DNA of 64,000 nt from Xanthostigma xanthostigma (GCA_963575645.1 OY754464.1:47792192-47856191); one strand, 5' to 3'; positions 22,609 through 34,475 are shown, numbered from the stretch's first letter. Numbers and translations: made by a program. Notes: generated by a model not told the origin, from the letters alone.

Positions 22609-25600
22609 TCAGTTTTGAATTAAGTTATTAATGATTTTTTGCATTAAGTCTTTTGGTATTGAGTTACTTACAATATCTGATAATCGAATTAACAATTTAT
22701 GTAAATGTAATGCTAAATCAACTCCTTGTAACTGTTTTTTAGTTCGTAAACTTAAACTATACATAGACTTATATACTTGGCCTAAATTTTCATCTTCTTT
22801 ATTAGCTGATTTTATAGGTTTAGCAAATAACTTCGTTAAATTGAGCAAAACAAACTGCAAACGCTGTTCAACAAGGCTTATTAATCGCTTTTCATTAATT
22901 TGTTCTACATCAGTCGATTGTTCGGTTTCTTCACTTTTTTTATTTGAATTTTTATCACAAGTTTCATTTTCACTATTTTCCACACTTTCATTCGCTATAA
23001 TACCTTTAGTTTGTTTACAGCTTTCTGAATTATCGTCCAAGCTTTCATGTTCAGAGATATATTTTAACATTGCTTTTGTGTTAAATAGTAAATATAAGGC
23101 CGTCAATAAATATTTGTGTTTTTTGGAAACTCCGTTGGACACTACAAAAAAAAAAAAAATTAACACCAAACAAATTAAAAAAAATATTAAGATTCTAAAA
23201 ATTTTCTCAAACAATTTTCTTTAGAGAAATTAAAACCTGCATGCTATTTTATTTTTTCCGCGCTTTGTATAATAATTCAAAACAAAACGCATATTTATAG
23301 GTATGATCAGATAGTGTGAACTTCTGTGAAATTTAGACCTTCTCAAAAATTCCTAAATATTTTCTCCGCCACTTATTAATAAAATATAATTAAATTATAA
23401 AACTCACCATTGAATAACAGTTCATACAAGGCAACATATTCTAACATTATTCGTAGATATTCATAAGCTTCTTCTAGAAGCAACATTAGCTTTGTAGCCT
23501 GTTCATAATGAAGTTTACAAATCTGTACTAAATTTTTGGTACGCGTATCGTCTTCATATCTTTCTCGAAGAGTTTTATGGTACAACGACGCAAGCCTATG
23601 ATGTATTTTCGCGCCTCTGTATTGATAAATAGGTTGCCGAGCTCCGGGTGTATCCATATCACAGTACCGTAACGCCTTATGAAGCATTTCACTTACGTCG
23701 CGCTCTAAATCCTGTTGTGACTGTAACAAACCATATACAGTACATTTTTTCGTTTATTTATAATTTATAATTATAAAGGCTAGTGTAGTTGGGTCTCATT
23801 TTTATGACATGACAACGACGTAATTTGGTTTAAAAGAAATTTAAGTATAAATATGGTGATTAGAAAGTTTAGAAGACCACTGTCAGTAATTTCGTTTTTT
23901 TTTGCGGAGTTTTTCGATTATCAGTGGCGCAAAAACTATTTTTTTAAATTATATTTTTAATATTTTGATTGCTGATAATAAACGTTAACATTTTAGAAGA
24001 GGTTTGCGCTTGGGGAGCTACAAGTGTATAATCTATCACTGAGTGAATCAAAGGTGAAATTGTTTTCTTACATTAATACGATCCCAAGTCACAGACGTCT
24101 TTTCTATATCGTCAGGAAAAAAAAGACGTCTGTGACTTGGGATCGTATTAATGTAAGAAAACAATTTCACCTTTGATTCACTCATAGCTCTCACTACAGT
24201 GATGGTTCATATCTAGCGTTAATTAATATAATTGGCACTCGCATGATGTGAAAAAAGCAGTTACCAATGCTATAAATATTAGAATGATAGTTTGATAGTT
24301 GTGTCACTGTGGTGTAATGTAACTCAGTCCGCCGCGAGAGTGGAAAGATTCAAGGTTCGTATCCCGACGGTGACATTGTTTGAAAAAAATAAACTAATTT
24401 TTCTATGTTGATAGCGTTGTAACAATGGGTGTTTCTTAACAATTGTAGCAAACAGTAGCTACTCTGTAATATATTATAATAATTACAACTGTAACTAAAC
24501 TCATCTAAATAAATATTTATAATATGATCTTACTCGAGTTCTCATATTGGGATAGTCTTGCATGAGAGTCGCCATTGTATAAAGTGCCGTCGACAGTTCC
24601 CACATAACAGCGTCCCATATATCGGGATTGCGCTGCCTATTGCCGAGCACCGCCAACGCTAGCTGGTAACTAGACAGGGCTTTCTGATAGTAATGCTTCT
24701 CTTGTCCGGCCAGTTCGGATTGCTTCTCTACAGCGTCCGGAGCGCAGATGTGTGCGTTGGTGCGCATCAAACGACCCATGTTTGAATACAATAAAGACAA
24801 GTTCGCCTCATCATGCACCGTTTCAAATGAACGAATCTACAAAGCAATTGTTTCAAGTTTGCGGTAAATATTATTTTACATAAATTATATATAGAGTTCA
24901 AATCTTTGATTAACGCCTGATAATCTTCAAATAAATAAAATTGGTCGATAATTTTATTTATTTATATACAGAGTGTTTATGGTGTTGGGGTAGAAAGCGA
25001 AACTGGCAATAAATGGTTATAAATGAATCGTGCAGTGAAATTTTTTAGACAAATAATGATTAGTACAAAATTTTGGTACTCTGAAAGGATAAAAGACGTA
25101 TTCGCTTGTTCAAAGTGGTTCTTTTTCTTCATTATTTTGTAGCTATATCAATAAACAGAGAAAAGTCGCTACATGATATTAATATTGATCATTCCATGTC
25201 AAATAGACTCTTTAAAATGAACCAAGGTCGATTTTTATAACTATAATTATTTTCAACATATTCAAAAAATAAACTTGGAAAATTCGAAAAATGATAAATT
25301 TTTGAATTTTGAAAAACTTTTGAAAAAACGTTTTTAATGTTTTTCCGTTGGTAAAACTTCATTATAGGACGAAAGAAAATTTCTGAGCAAATTTCATCCA
25401 AATCGGAAGGGGTCGATTCCAACTATCGGTCGATTTGACATGGAATGACCTTTATTAAGTTCTGCAGGTAATTCGGCTTTTTTTTTCATTCGTTCTAATC
25501 TGTCCTACAAAGAGTTAAACAATACAGTCATAGCAAATATCGAAATTTCCCTCTAACTTTACAATTATTTTAAAGCCCCTTCCATTTGCCAGACCCCAAT

Positions 25601-28600
25601 AGCTCATTACTTACGCCAGCTTCTAGATATTGTGCAGCTTTGGTAAGCAGCGTTTGATAAACAACTATGTCTTGCAATCCAGTCGTTTTTAGATCCTCAT
25701 TAAATGTCATTGCAGCTTTATTCATATACAGTGTTCCGAGTTCATTTTGAACGTTTCCGAGTCTTCTCATTAAGTTTTCACATTCTGCAACTGGTTCTGA
25801 CGCGAGTGCCTGCTCGTAACATTTACAGCTGAGCAATAACAATTGTTCATTATTGTCAATTGATTTTGGAAGGAGATCATCCCACACTAAAATTAAATGA
25901 AAATTATATTCGTAACTCATATCAGTACATAGCAGGTGAAGCTATAATGATAACAAAGAGAACATTAATTTTATTTTTGTCCTACCCTCTAACAACAGCT
26001 TTCACATAAACTGAAATTGGTGACGCAGCTAGGCGGGCAAAATAACAGATGAAAAAGTAAAATTTCATCATTTTAATTAATTTATTATATTTCTGACTCT
26101 GTGATCTGCTGAACGTTGAACTCATGAGTCAACAGAATGAGTAGCGCACATCGATAAAGGCTTAAAGAGTACTTAAGTAGCGGTCAATTAGGTTTGCTGC
26201 TCGAGTGAAATGTCAGTCGAGAAAAATAAAAAATAAATGCTGAAAATACGACTGACAAGGACAAAAGCCGCTATTTTGTTGGGTGCAGGACAAAAAATAA
26301 AGTGCGTGTTAAGGGTGGAATGCGATATTGACTCGTGTAGCAAACTTCAATCTCGTCAAAATCGTCTTTATAAATTAAACTTTCATAAATGGTAGATTGG
26401 GTATACTGATGAGTATTTGGAAAGAATTTCGTGGCATAAGGATCGAAAATGAAGCAATACTGAGATTTTTTTAAACTTGCATTTAATACTAACGTTTCGA
26501 TACGTTTTGTATCATCTTCAGAGTGTTCAAATGCTGAAGATGATACAAAACGTATCGAAACGTTAGTATTAAATGCAAGTTTAAAAAATCTCAGTATTGC
26601 TTCATTTTCGATCCTTATGCCACGGAATTCTTTCCAAATACTCATCATTAACTTCAATGGATCACAGTTACTCTATTTATTGAATAGAGTCAATCTTCAT
26701 TGGGTATACTATTTATAAAAGTTTTATTTTGTGATTAATGATTCTCAAATCGGTTTCTTTCTAAAAAAATTCTTACTTTCGTGAGAACTGGAATCAACCG
26801 GATAATACTTATTTATTTCTTCCATAATTTCTCTATCTATGTCTGTCGCGAATTCATATTCCCTACGATACTTGTTAATTTCCGACCAGTGCTTTTCGAT
26901 CATGCAAAAACAATCGCCTGCCCTTCCCAGTAAACAACTTTCCGATACGTGCTGACATGTGTAATTAGCATTTTTCACTATTTTTTGACACTTGACTAAC
27001 GCTTCTATGTACCTCAAACTGTTTCCATAATTCTCCAACAGATATTCTTGTTCTGCTAGCGTCGCGTAAACCAGACAAGCTTTTTCGAATAGCAACGTTT
27101 TTAAATGTACCTTCCACGATGCATTATCACTCCGGTCAGGTTCCTGCCATGTAGGCATTGCTTCTGCTTTTTGTTTTGGCAAAAGAGCTTTCGGTACATC
27201 GTCTTCAACAACTTCATTTTTTTTTTGGACTTTTTTATTTCTATTACGTTTTCTAGACTTTTTGCTTTTATCTTCCTCCTTAACATTCTTGTTTAACTGT
27301 GAATACGGCATTGGAATTGCTTCGAATGGATTGGACATTTTCAAATTATCTTCGTCCGTTTTTTTTCTAACGGGTTCATCTGTGTTTGTTTGGCCACTGC
27401 TGTCGTTGGATGGAAAAAAATCTAAGCAATTCAATCCAGCGGCCACATGATGTAAAGCCATCTGACATCTTTCAATCACGGTGCCGAGAATCGGCGGTGG
27501 CGCTCTGTACTCATGACTTTCGTTGTCCGATTCATTCGCTTGGTTCAAATTCATAATCGCTATATCATTGTGGTTTGGTATTAGCAAATCAATATTTTCC
27601 TCGTCTGACAGATTAGAATCTAAACCCGGTGAATTTGGATTCGTATTTGCCGGTATATACAAATCCGAAAGCATATAATGTGAAGACGTAACAATTTGTG
27701 GATATTTCTCTTTCGGTAACAGATCAATGCAATTTTTCAGTAGCATTCTAATAGTTCCGGCTTGTATTTCTCCATCGGACGTATTTTTCATATTACGAGC
27801 GACTCTGTACAGAAGCATAGCTACGGGTACTGTAAAAGGATTTTGTCCTTTTTCATCCAAAACTCCTGAACAAAGCGAAGTCAAATCGTATAATTTCACA
27901 AAATCATCATTTTTCCCTTTAAATAGCCAATAGGTATGACCTGCTTTGGTAGCATTGGACTTAAGAAACGATAATATATTTTGTGCTATATCGCGTATCA
28001 GTTTTGGTGAAAACTTTGAATTTTCTAAATGGGGCAAGTCTTCTGTTTTGATAAACTCATATTTTTGTACAATTCCGTTTAAATGATAACACATAACAAC
28101 TTCCGGTACATTTGACATTAAATTATCGAGCCAGTAATCTATACCTGTCAACACACTGATGGGTTTTTTCATATCATTTAATCTTAACGATATACACGGA
28201 TGTGTTGAACCACCAAATATCGGCATATCAGTACCGATTAGCATTTGTATATTTTCGAAAGTCCAAAGCACGTTTCTATTAAATGTGTGATCTGTATTCG
28301 GATCTGGTACTTCTTCTTCGACATTAGGTTCGGGTAACGCGGGGCCCGATGCCGGTAAATCATCGATGTGCTCTGTTTCCTCAGTTACACTCTGTGCGTC
28401 ATTGTCCGTTTCAATCAAACTATGATAAAGAAACTTGGACATGAGACTTTTTTGTTGCAGAGCATTTCTAGTTTTATTTTTAACAGACAGTGCTTTATCT
28501 TTATCGTTTAATGCTTTTTGTATATGTTCAAAGAAAAATTTTTTTAACCAATCCCACTCTGTTTCAGCTCTTCTCAATAAATATTTGTGTATATCAAAAT

Positions 28601-29148
28601 CATCTATAAGTAATGTGTTTTCAATACGATGTACCATCATACTAACAGGACCGCGAGAATACGGTATCTTAAGTAGTGTTTTAATATTTTCTGCATCGGA
28701 CACGACATCGACTTCTCCGACACAATCCGGAAACATATGGGCCATTCGAAAACTTGAAAAACCTGTTGAATGTGACAGAACATGTTGTAAGCCATAAGAA
28801 TTTGCTGAGCTACTTAGCCAATTCGACGGTGGCAAGTTTAAATCCGTGTTGCACTGAAGGCGAGCGAAATTTGCAGGTGTTTGAACAGCGGAATATTTTA
28901 CAACCGCAGTGGAATTTATATATTTAGGTTTCGAAAAGTTCTTAGTATCTTCCATGATTTGCGCCTCGCTATCTTTATCTTCCTACAAAAAATAATTTTA
29001 AAATTACCCTACGTACAAAATTTAGGTTAACGAATATCGCCGCCGACATAACCACACAAATTTTGACAAACGATCTCGTTTCGATTTATCAAAATGTGTA
29101 CTCAATGACTATTGATAAAACAAATACCTTGTCCTGTATGTCACTCAT
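22609..29148 (-). CDS. EDRF1: EDRF1 homologue, 6 exons, 1215 aa
   Basis: Exons in transcript order are 29128-29148, 26777-28982, 25615-25886, 24534-24836, 23408-23720 and 22609-23141. All five introns are GT-AG with matching phases (0, 1, 0, 0, 1). The product is close to the 1.2-kresidue length of vertebrate EDRF1. The large second exon encodes the conserved N-terminal half, with blocks such as DLNLPPSNWLSSS, LSHSTGFSSFRMAHMFPDCV, SRGPVSMMVHRIENTLLIDD and AETEWDWLKKFFF. It also encodes a lysine/arginine-rich stretch near residues 560-600. Exons 3-5 encode the TPR-like helical region (KCYEQALASEP, GTLYMNKAAMTF, LLYSNMGRLMRTN, KALSSYQLALAVLGN). Human EDRF1 is described as a regulator of erythroid differentiation and globin expression; its insect role is unknown to me. 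The first exon adds only MSDIQDK. Introns carry a MITE, a SINE-like piece and two very long inverted repeats. Confidence 0.95.
24041..24183. repeat. Perfect 63-bp inverted repeat in EDRF1 intron 4
   Basis: Arms 24041-24103 and 24121-24183 are exact reverse complements with a 17-bp spacer. The transcript could form a long hairpin. It has no similarity to other repeats in the window that I could see. Confidence 0.9.
24300..24385 (+). repeat. Possible tRNA-derived SINE fragment
   Basis: GTCACTG...CGGTGAC could pair as an acceptor stem, with TGGTGTAATGTAACTCA resembling an A box and GGTTCGTATCC a B box with one mismatch. The T stem does not pair, so it is not a functional tRNA. An A-rich tail follows. 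Confidence 0.4.
25189..25448. mobile_element. MITE-like repeat in EDRF1 intron 3/exon 4 gap
   Basis: The left end TCATTCCATGTCAAAT mirrors the right end ATTTGACATGGAATGA exactly over 16 bp. The interior is AT-rich. Confidence 0.65.
26408..26646. repeat. Near-perfect 113-bp inverted repeat with hammerhead-like cores in EDRF1 intron 2
   Basis: The left arm 26408-26521 and right arm 26534-26646 differ at only two sites (one A-run length, one base), with a 12-bp spacer. Each arm carries CTGAAGA, a 5-bp stem GATAC/GTATC and GAAACGTTAGTA (+ strand 26534-26568; mirrored on the - strand at 26487-26521). Confidence 0.9.
26534..26568 (+). ncRNA. Hammerhead-ribozyme-like core
   Basis: CTGAAGA matches CUGANGA of the hammerhead core. 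GATAC-AAAAC-GTATC forms stem II and GAAA follows. Then C-GTTA-G gives a 1-bp stem III plus the A15.1:U16.1 pair, and A is the cleavage-site base. The flanks do not pair well as stem I, so activity is doubtful. Confidence 0.35.
26777..28982 (-). CDS. EDRF1: EDRF1 homologue, main coding exon (exon 2)
   Basis: This 2206-bp exon encodes residues 8-743. The acceptor is TTTTGTAG|GAAGAT at 28983 and the donor is CACGAAA|GTAAGA at 26776. Open reading frame past the donor ends within about 30 bp, so the donor is well placed. An internal ATG at 28953-28955 is a weaker start than the upstream exon's MSDIQDK, because exon 1 joins in frame without a stop. Confidence 0.93.
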
Positions 29149-29395
29149 TTTATATCTTATCTCTTTGTTTTTTAGTAAATTACCAAATTTACAAAATTAG
29201 GAACACTAAAGAAAAACGCATACTTTTTGACGTTGCTCAAGAACTCTAACTAACTCGTGGTGCAAGTCTAGAAAATTCTAGAAGTCAAAAAATTCTATTT
29301 TTTATTAGATGTTTTAATATCAACGATAAAATGTGTCATTGTTGTCAATTATCAATTTTATCAATAGAAATTTTAAGTAAAACACATTTAATATT
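29149..29395. promoter_or_regulatory. Shared divergent promoter of EDRF1 and PRADC1
   Basis: Only 247 bp separate the start codons of the two divergent genes, so both transcripts must start here or nearly here unless more 5' exons exist. No TATA box stands out. At 29271-29283 the sequence GAAaaTTCtaGAA is a perfect three-unit heat-shock element on both strands. No transposon fragment interrupts the interval. Confidence 0.7.
29271..29283. promoter_or_regulatory. Perfect heat-shock element (HSF site)
   Basis: GAAaaTTCtaGAA matches the nGAAnnTTCnnGAAn consensus for trimeric HSF exactly. It lies in the middle of the divergent EDRF1/PRADC1 promoter, 113 bp before the PRADC1 ATG and 123 bp before the EDRF1 ATG. 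Function is inferred from the motif and its position only. Confidence 0.5.
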
Positions 29396-31652
29396 ATGGT
29401 ACATATTAGCACAATGTTGTATATTATCATACTATCCAGTGAGATCAGTAGGTTAGTAATTACACCTAATTTATTATTTATTTTAATAGTAATCTAAACT
29501 TTAATTAGCAACATTTATTGGAAGCCAGTTATGTACCGATTTAATATATTTACCTATTTGTAATCTTTACTGTAATTATAGTAAAAATACCATTTTCCTG
29601 TTTTCAAACCTCAATGTCAACATTGTTTTTTAATTTTTTAGCAAACAATTTACATGTTTATGACGGTACAACGACTGCAGATATTATAGGTAATGATGTA
29701 TTTTTTGAAATAGTTGATCCACCGGAACTGGAGTATACATATCGGATAAGGCCAGCGAGGGATTTTGGAGCAACATTCGTATGTATATTGTATACGTTGC
29801 ATTATTTTTTAGGAAGGAAAAGATTTTCTTATTGTTATAATCGCAATTTGAAACAAAATTAAAATAGTATTATACGATCAAAACAGGAACATATATTCTC
29901 TCTGTTCTGGAATTACAATAGATTTTATTAATTACTGGCTCTATTTACCCAACGTTGCTTGATATGTGCCTATTAATCCAGTTGTCTATTTTTCACTGTT
30001 ACGAAGAAAACAAGCGAAATTTATTGGCTACGCGCATTTTTAATCTAAATGAACTCGAAATAAATATGACTCACTGAAAAAGCCTTACTGATTTAGCGAG
30101 CCGAAAGACTTTCGCTCGCTATATATAATAGTTTACATTGTTTGTCTAAAGACCCTCAATGTAATATCCATGCACCGCAGCGGAAAATAGATTACCCACA
30201 TGTCTATGGGGACTGGAAAAGGGGTGTATAGAACATTCGGCACCATATTTTCAGTACAGTGATAGTGACGGATCCTTAAATATTGTTTAAATAAACCTTG
30301 ATTTTTGCAGAATAGCAGTTATACATTAAAAAATGTATTATTAGTACCAATGAGTCCTTTAAATGGATGCACGCCTCCTGACAATATCGATGATATAGAA
30401 GGAAACGTTGCACTAGCAGAAAGAGGGTATGCATTTTATGGTTTTTATCAGTTGATGTGTTTGTATATTTTAATAGTAAAAATACTATTTCAGTTGATTT
30501 TAGCGTGAATAACATAGTAGTCTATTTTTCGCTGCAGTGGAGCATTATCGATAATTTTCAATAGTTTCTAAATAGTGTAAAAACGACTTTAATAACTCTA
30601 ATTTCTTAGTAAGTGACTGAGTCATTTAATAAATTACTGCACATCACAGGCTTTATTTTATAAACATTACAATGATTACATTACCAGTAGTTCTTATTTA
30701 GTTTAGGTACCTTTACCACAGACCAAAAAATAAAGTTAAAATAGTCACTAGGCAATCTAAAGACCTTAAATATTCAAAAACAAAGAAAAAACTGTTGAAA
30801 ACTATACACAGCTTTCAGTAGTCAAAGACATCGATAATTATTATCGATAGTTCTCCACCTCTACTGAAGAGACAAAAAGGGTCATTGATGATTTTTGCAT
30901 CAACGAAATCAAATCATAACCTGTGTCATGTCGACTAGTCGAAAAATCAGCTGATTTTATTAACAAGTTTACGTTAACTACAAAGAATGCTTTGTAGAAC
31001 CAAAAACTGTATTTCGTATGTTTTAAATAACAAACACATCGGTGCCGTGGTTTTTGTGTCGCTTTCGTTTCACTTTTTGTTACTGATGATAAAGTAGTTG
31101 AATCGGTAAACTCATTAATTCTTACAACAAAAGCAGTTGATTCATTGACGAACGATTCATAGTCAACGCAAGTAGCTCATTGAATCAACGCCCACGTGAG
31201 ATTCTTCCCATTAAATGTATGATGCATTGGATAAAATAAACGTCAGTTTTTCAGTTATATCTAATTCATCTCGCACAATTCCTCAAATTTTTTCTTAGCA
31301 TTTTACACACATAACAGTTGAAAGCCGCTGACAAAATATTAACAAGCGAATTATCACTTCCAGCCAGTGTTCGTTTAAAAGTAAAACACTGCAGGCCGAA
31401 GCAGCCGGAGCACGAATAATTATTGTTACCGATCATGACAGTAACAGTGATGAAGATGTTATCGAAATGATGGATGACAATTCAATAGAAGAAGCACACA
31501 TACCAGCCGGGTTTCTGGTAGGCAAGAATGGCTTTATGATATATTCGACACTACAAAAATTGAAAAGGAATTATGCAATAATAAATATACCTGTTAATTT
31601 GACATTTACACCTATAAATAAAATCAACCAACCGCCTTGGTTGTATTGGTGA
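29396..31652 (+). CDS. PRADC1: PRADC1 homologue, secreted PA-domain protein, 4 exons, 194 aa
   Basis: Exons are 29396-29438, 29642-29778, 30311-30426 and 31364-31652. Phases 1, 0 and 2 match at every junction (CCA|GTGAGA, TTTTAG|CAAAC, ATTC|GTATGT, TTGCAG|AATAGC, GAGG|GTATGC, TTCCAG|CCAGTG). Exon 1 encodes the hydrophobic start MVHISTMLYIIILST, a signal peptide. The rest is a single protease-associated domain with the family blocks RPARDFGATF, NVALAERGQCSF, AAGARIIIVTD, HIPAGFLVGKNGFMI and the typical end QPPWLYW. Sequons at N61 (NSS) and N177 (NLT) fit a glycosylated secreted protein. Human PRADC1 has 188 residues. The PA domain has no catalytic residues; the role in secretion or protease binding is by homology. 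Intron 3 (30427-31363) is the largest. Confidence 0.94.
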
Positions 31653-31860
31653 TACAATACAAAAAACAATTGTATTGACTTAAACAGTTTTTATTGGAAA
31701 ACGTTCCTGGTAATTTATTTTAAATTTAAGTTGTTTAATTTATAATAGACGCTGTGTTATTAGGACGAAAACTCCAGACTTTGCCAAGAAACAAATACCA
31801 GAAAAAACTATTTTTTGATTTTTTCAAGTTTGGAATGTAATTATAGGTATAGGTACTGAA

Positions 31861-31866
31861 AATAAA
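31861..31866 (+). terminator. Polyadenylation signal of the PRADC1 homologue
   Basis: AATAAA, 209 bp after the stop codon at 31652, before any repeat sequence. Confidence 0.5.
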
Positions 31867-32073
31867 TACTGATATAAACAATCTGAAAAAGTTGTATTTT
31901 TATGAGTGACAATGTGACGAATGATAATAAATTTTATAATGTAAATATAATTGCAAATTCTATATCAAATAATTTTGAAAATGAAGTTTTTTAATACACA
32001 TCGTCATAATAAGTTCATAGTGAAATGGTGAGAAGTACTTGGCAGTTGGCACACTTCGCTGCTTAATATGAAA

Positions 32074-32284
32074 TAATAAAATATTTTAAACAAAAAAATT
32101 GAACCGACTTCACACTAAAAAGTAAAAAATAATTGCGTTTTGAAATGTTTTGGAGTCGGTGTCAGCCAAAATGAAATCTATTCCGAGAACTACACCGACT
32201 CCAAAACATTTCAATACGCAATTATTTTTTACTTTTTAGTGTGAAGTCGGTTCAATTTGTCTGTTAAAAATATTTTATTTTTCT
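32074..32284. mobile_element. Inverted-repeat MITE
   Basis: Arms share TTGAACCGACTTCACACTAA and AAGTAAAAAATAATTGCG facing each other, with a centre of about 27 bp. Its organisation is like the 14687-15187 MITE but the sequence differs. Confidence 0.75.
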
Positions 32285-32440
32285 CTTTTTAGTGTTAATC
32301 TAACACTAAAAATCGGTGAACATACATAAAAAACATTATGCGTGCCTTTGAAATTTGAGAGTTTCCCTCGATTTCTCCGGATTCCACCATCAGATCCTGA
32401 CTTGGTTCTGATGGGACCACCTCTGAGGTACACTCTTTCG

Positions 32441-33603
32441 CAAAAGAACGAATGGGGAAGGGAGGGACATGAGTACGCACATTCATCTTAGTTTAGCGAG
32501 ATGGATGTTGTGTCCAAATTTCATGATGATCAGTTACCGTTCAAAAGTTTTTGTCGTTAAAAAGCAGTAATTATACTTTTTAGTATAATAATACGTTAAG
32601 GTTAAGATGTTTGCCTCCCTTTTTAGAAAAAACCACACAATTTCTCCACATAAATTATTTTTACAGATAATTGCTTGCTCTACTGACATCGACAACAAAA
32701 AATTTATTATTGCTTTTGTTTTTGTAAATTAATTAATTAACAGCAACGCTGAACAACGCCTGCCATCTGACGGGCAACGCTGAACAACGTCACAGCAATG
32801 CTGCATGATGCCATCTGACGGCTTAGCTCAACGCTTTTGCTACTTGCGCCTCTATATGACAATTTTAGTAAAATATTTCTTCGATCTGTCATCTGAGCTT
32901 CATATTGTAATACAACATAAAAGAAGAACGCTATAAACAGTGTGCAAAATTAGAAACGAATTGAATACCTGTAATCATATTTAAAAAATAATTTAGTAAA
33001 GTGATAATTATTATACTTATTTAGTGCGAATAATTCGCACAGGTCACACTAGTAGATAATAAATTTCTTTTAAATCAATAATTACTGGAATTAATAAAAT
33101 ATAATTAATATTTAATTGAAAACACTGTAGGAAAATTATTTTTATATAGGTTCCTATAGTTATAACAGTTTTCAAATGAGTTATTAATTAGATTTATTAA
33201 TTTTAATTAGTCGTAAATAAAAGTAAAATAAATTTAAATGTAAGAGAGTAATGTAGAAAATAAAAAAAAATTAAAAATTTGTTGGCCCAACGTGGGGCTT
33301 GAACCTACGACCCTGATATCAAGAGTCACATACTCTACTGAGTGAGCTATGTTGCGCTAGGCTAATATTTGTATATTTAGTTATGGCATTTCAGTAAATA
33401 GAAGCTCATTTTTGTGATACATTTTGCAACATTTTTCATTTATGCTCCGCTCGTATTGGTCGTAGCGTGATATATAGCCTATAGCCTTCCTCAATAGATG
33501 GGCTATCCAACAAAAAAAATTTTTTTCAATTTGAACCAGTAGTTCCTGAGATTAGCGCGTTCAAACAAACAAACAACTCTTCAGCTTTATATATTAGTAT
33601 AGA
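32441..33603 (-). mobile_element. Helitron copy 4, longer, 3' end missing
   Basis: The 5' end on the - strand is TCTATACTAATATATAAAGC (33603 downwards). The tRNA insert is present at 33285-33357. Between about 32575 and 33220 it has roughly 600 bp not found in copies 1-3. The sequence stops near 32441 in the AAAAGAACGAATGGGGAAGG block, before the hairpin and CTAG. Confidence 0.75.
33285..33357 (-). pseudogene. tRNA-Lys-derived sequence inside Helitron copy 4
   Basis: On the - strand it shows AGCTCACTCAGTAGAGTATG, then GACTCTTGATATCAGGGTCG and the end CCCCACGTTGGGC. The anticodon CTT (Lys) is kept, so this copy is the best witness of the tRNA source. The B box has one change (GGTTCAAGCC). Confidence 0.8.
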
Positions 33604-33604
33604 T

Positions 33605-33834
33605 CAGGGGTGGGCAAATCTTTTGATCGGCGGGCCACATAGGTGATGAAAATTTGACCGCGGGCCGGATGGCTGACGAAAATTTCTTCGCGGGCCAACA
33701 ATTTGCAGAAAAAAAGATCCTCATTCTATTAAGGTCCTCACATTCCATTTTCCGCTACTATTTTTCTAAAATTTTCTAAAATGCTTCGCGGGCCGGATGA
33801 AAGTGCGCTGCGGGCCGCCATTTGCCCAGGCCTG
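33605..33834. mobile_element. hAT-type MITE with exact 8-bp target duplication, at the Helitron copy 4 boundary
   Basis: The ends are CAGGGGTGGGCAAA and TTTGCCCAGGCCTG. GTATAGAT flanks both sides (33597-33604 and 33835-33842). The left duplication overlaps the Helitron terminus. It is related to 51547-51782 (GGCCCGCG words). Confidence 0.9.
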
Positions 33835-34475
33835 GTATAGATATAGATGACGTGTTTGGAAAACACAAAATACAGGCTTTATTCAATCCAACCACAGAAT
33901 ACATCCATGAATAGTATTTGCATGAATACAACAGTTCGCGTTAGCACTTAGCACTCAACGCTGGGTTGCATAACCGTTTAAAATGCATTTTGAATTATTT
34001 TGAAGATCAAAAAAATAGAATATTGCTTCAAAATTATCAAAACTAAACTTTTAAAACTCAACTAAGTAAACTTGAGCCGACATATAATTGTGAACAGTTA
34101 ATTATAGGCCAACAGATTACAAAGTCGACAATCTTAAGGTTTTGTTTTTTGTGCAAATTGCATATGTTATTCCCGATGTATATTTCTTGCATATAAAAAA
34201 ATCTTTTTTAACCATTTTAATTTTGCCATATAGTTTTATGGGTTTTGCCGATCGGTTATAAAGATTGCGGATTTCAAGCGATTTCATGTTGTATACAAGT
34301 TTTAACCATGGGTGTACTTTGAAGTTGAAATGCTCCAAGCTATTTTTTGTCAGTGTTTAAATTTTAAAACGTACCTATTACCTAAACAAGGCTATAAATT
34401 CATTTTAATTATAGACAAACATTTTTAATAAGTACTTATTTCTATAAAAAAACGTTTTTAAATAGTGTTTTCGTT

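Larger units (their letters stand above)
31867..34475. other. Interval between PRADC1 and the KASH5-like gene
   Basis: It is occupied by a MITE, Helitron copy 4 and a hAT MITE. 33843-34475 is AT-rich with nothing recognisable. Confidence 0.5.

Noticed and set aside
22631..23224. 197-codon + strand ORF
   Set aside because: It is the antisense of the last EDRF1 exon, which has the matching splice acceptor and conserved C-terminal region.
27101..28797. Several ORFs of 60-120 codons on both strands
   Set aside because: They are shadows of the main EDRF1 coding exon.
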